Assembly (NCBI GenBank): GCA_937910785.1
Contig: CALDLG010000028.1
Location: forward strand, 1 to 15,164
Origin: an uncultured Lachnospiraceae bacterium
Lineage (GTDB): Bacteria; Bacillota; Clostridia; Lachnospirales; Lachnospiraceae
DNA length: 15,164 nt
Direction: 5' to 3'
In this document: positions 14,386-15,164 of the stretch, piece after piece
Layout of the letters: each line of letters begins with the position of its first letter
How positions within the stretch are numbered: position 1 is the first letter of the stretch
The notes under the pieces: model-generated
What the model was told of the DNA's origin: nothing
Databases searched by the model: none
Seen by the model: the letters and a program-made list of their open reading frames with translations, nothing else
Made by a program: the position numbers and the translations under genes

Positions 14386-15030
14386 CTACTCTTTTTTACC
14401 CTTTCTCACACTGACCCCGGTATCCTCCGGATGATATTTCCTGTCAAAAATCTCAATCACGTCGGCCCCGAAAATGTCATGCATATAAGCATACATTTTA
14501 TGGTTTGTTTCTTCCATTTCCTGTTTTCTGACAGCTTTTTTCTTGATTTCCCTGCGCATTTGCACAAGCCAGGCATCCAAATCCCTGATTTCCCTTGCAT
14601 TCTCCCGAATCTTTCTATAACAAATCTCCATCGTAGCCATCATCAGCTTTCTGTTCACCTGATCGATTTCCGCCGGCAGCTTTGTTTTTTCACCCTCACA
14701 GGAACCCAGTTTCTCATTGCATTCCTTTAAAAGACGCTCGTGCTCCTCCATATCCTTTAGCAGCTTCCCATCATCCGGATTTTTTGAAAGCCCATCGGCA
14801 ATCGTCAGGATTTCCTGCATCAGTTTTTTCTTGATTTTAACGATACCCTTTCCGTCCGTCGTAACCTTTCCCTGTCTTTTTACCAGTCCGTTCAGTTTCC
14901 CGGTAAGATCCCTGATCTGCTGCGTCATATCCTCCGGTCCAAGAAGCCTGTGCCACTTGTTATCCAACGTCAGGACCGGAATGCTCTTTCCCGCCAGAGC
15001 TGCCTTTAAATCATCGTTTTTGTTTGCCAC
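14386..15030 (-). CDS. Coiled-coil protein of unknown function
   Basis: I cannot name a function for this 214-residue soluble protein. It opens with a short conserved-looking block, IPVLTLDNKWHRLLGP at 17-32, followed by long charged helices with heptad spacing (about 35-65, 85-115 and 120-175) that suggest a coiled coil, then a C-terminal block MYAYMHDIFGADVIEIFDRKY before a basic tail. No signal peptide or membrane segment is seen. The start is GTG with GGGGGA about 8 nt upstream; no in-frame ATG lies close to a ribosome site. It follows the rex fragment by 34 nt with no terminator between them, so the two are probably co-transcribed, and it ends at its own terminator. Confidence 0.75.
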   Translation of the reverse strand: MANKNDDLKAALAGKSIPVLTLDNKWHRLLGPEDMTQQIRDLTGKLNGLVKRQGKVTTDGKGIVKIKKKLMQEILTIADGLSKNPDDGKLLKDMEEHERLLKECNEKLGSCEGEKTKLPAEIDQVNRKLMMATMEICYRKIRENAREIRDLDAWLVQMRREIKKKAVRKQEMEETNHKMYAYMHDIFGADVIEIFDRKYHPEDTGVSVRKGKKE

Positions 15031-15064
15031 TATATCATTCCCCCATTCTGCCCTTTTCCGCCCT

Positions 15065-15164
15065 CTATTTCCGATGAGAAGCCAGATTATAAGACAGCTT
15101 CATCAGACTGTCCAGAAGATGAACATTCTCCACCTGAATCTCCTCCGGCACATTCAAATCCACA
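15065..15164 (-). CDS. rex: Redox-sensing repressor Rex, C-terminal fragment
   Basis: Only the last 32 codons before a TAG stop are in the window. They read VDLNVPEEIQVENVHLLDS followed by LMKLSYNLASHRK. The pattern V-x-L-x-V-P-E-x-I-x-V-E-N-V-H-L-x-D-S-L-M-x-L-S-Y is the C-terminal end I know from clostridial Rex proteins, including the helix that swaps between subunits of the dimer. Rex binds DNA when NAD+ is high and lets go when NADH rises, controlling fermentation and respiration genes. The DNA-binding and NADH-binding domains are beyond the right edge. The call rests on a short match. Confidence 0.72.
   Translation of the reverse strand, partial: VDLNVPEEIQVENVHLLDSLMKLSYNLASHRK

Overview
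The window reads as a chromosomal stretch from a Gram-positive anaerobe of the Clostridia, most likely a Lachnospiraceae-type gut Firmicute. That placement is an inference. It rests on strong AGGAGG-type Shine-Dalgarno sites, mid-range base composition, and the combination of Rex, a bifunctional Nnr enzyme, alr followed by mazF, a CNNM/CorC protein and YebC. It also rests on the CotH / VTC / DUF4956 surface cluster. Every gene I can support lies on the minus strand, so transcription runs from high to low coordinates. I saw no tRNA, rRNA, insertion sequence, phage gene or CRISPR array.

In transcription order, from the right edge: the last 32 codons of a gene that I read as the NADH-sensing repressor Rex; a coiled-coil protein of unknown function (14386-15030) closed by a hairpin terminator; then the NAD(P)HX-repair enzyme Nnr (12614-14212), alanine racemase (11425-12606), a solitary MazF-type RNase toxin (11002-11343) and a CNNM/CorC-type membrane protein with CBS domains (9556-10959). 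YebC (8778-9506) and the O-acetylhomoserine sulfhydrylase MetY (7429-8715) follow. This part is housekeeping: redox cofactor balance and repair, D-alanine for the cell wall, translation quality and methionine/cysteine supply.

The left-centre (1165-7411) is a compact cell-surface module: a multi-pass membrane protein with a charged C-terminal tail, a large secreted CotH-kinase protein, a Cthe_2159-type carbohydrate-binding lipoprotein, a VTC-domain polyphosphate polymerase and a DUF4956 membrane protein. The last three are tightly coupled (two 4-nt ATGA junctions) and the module ends in an intrinsic terminator at 1068-1101. After it come the ClpP-like protease TepA (100-996) and a promoter that points off the left edge.

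The most unusual non-coding structures are: a 37-bp tandem repeat that copies the first codons of nnr into its own leader, creating a strong ribosome-binding site and a six-codon decoy reading frame over the true start; a 28-bp tandem duplication across the stop codon of the membrane-protein gene that leaves the C-terminus unchanged; and a near-consensus promoter with a perfect 13-bp palindrome in front of a mazF that has no recognisable antitoxin beside it.
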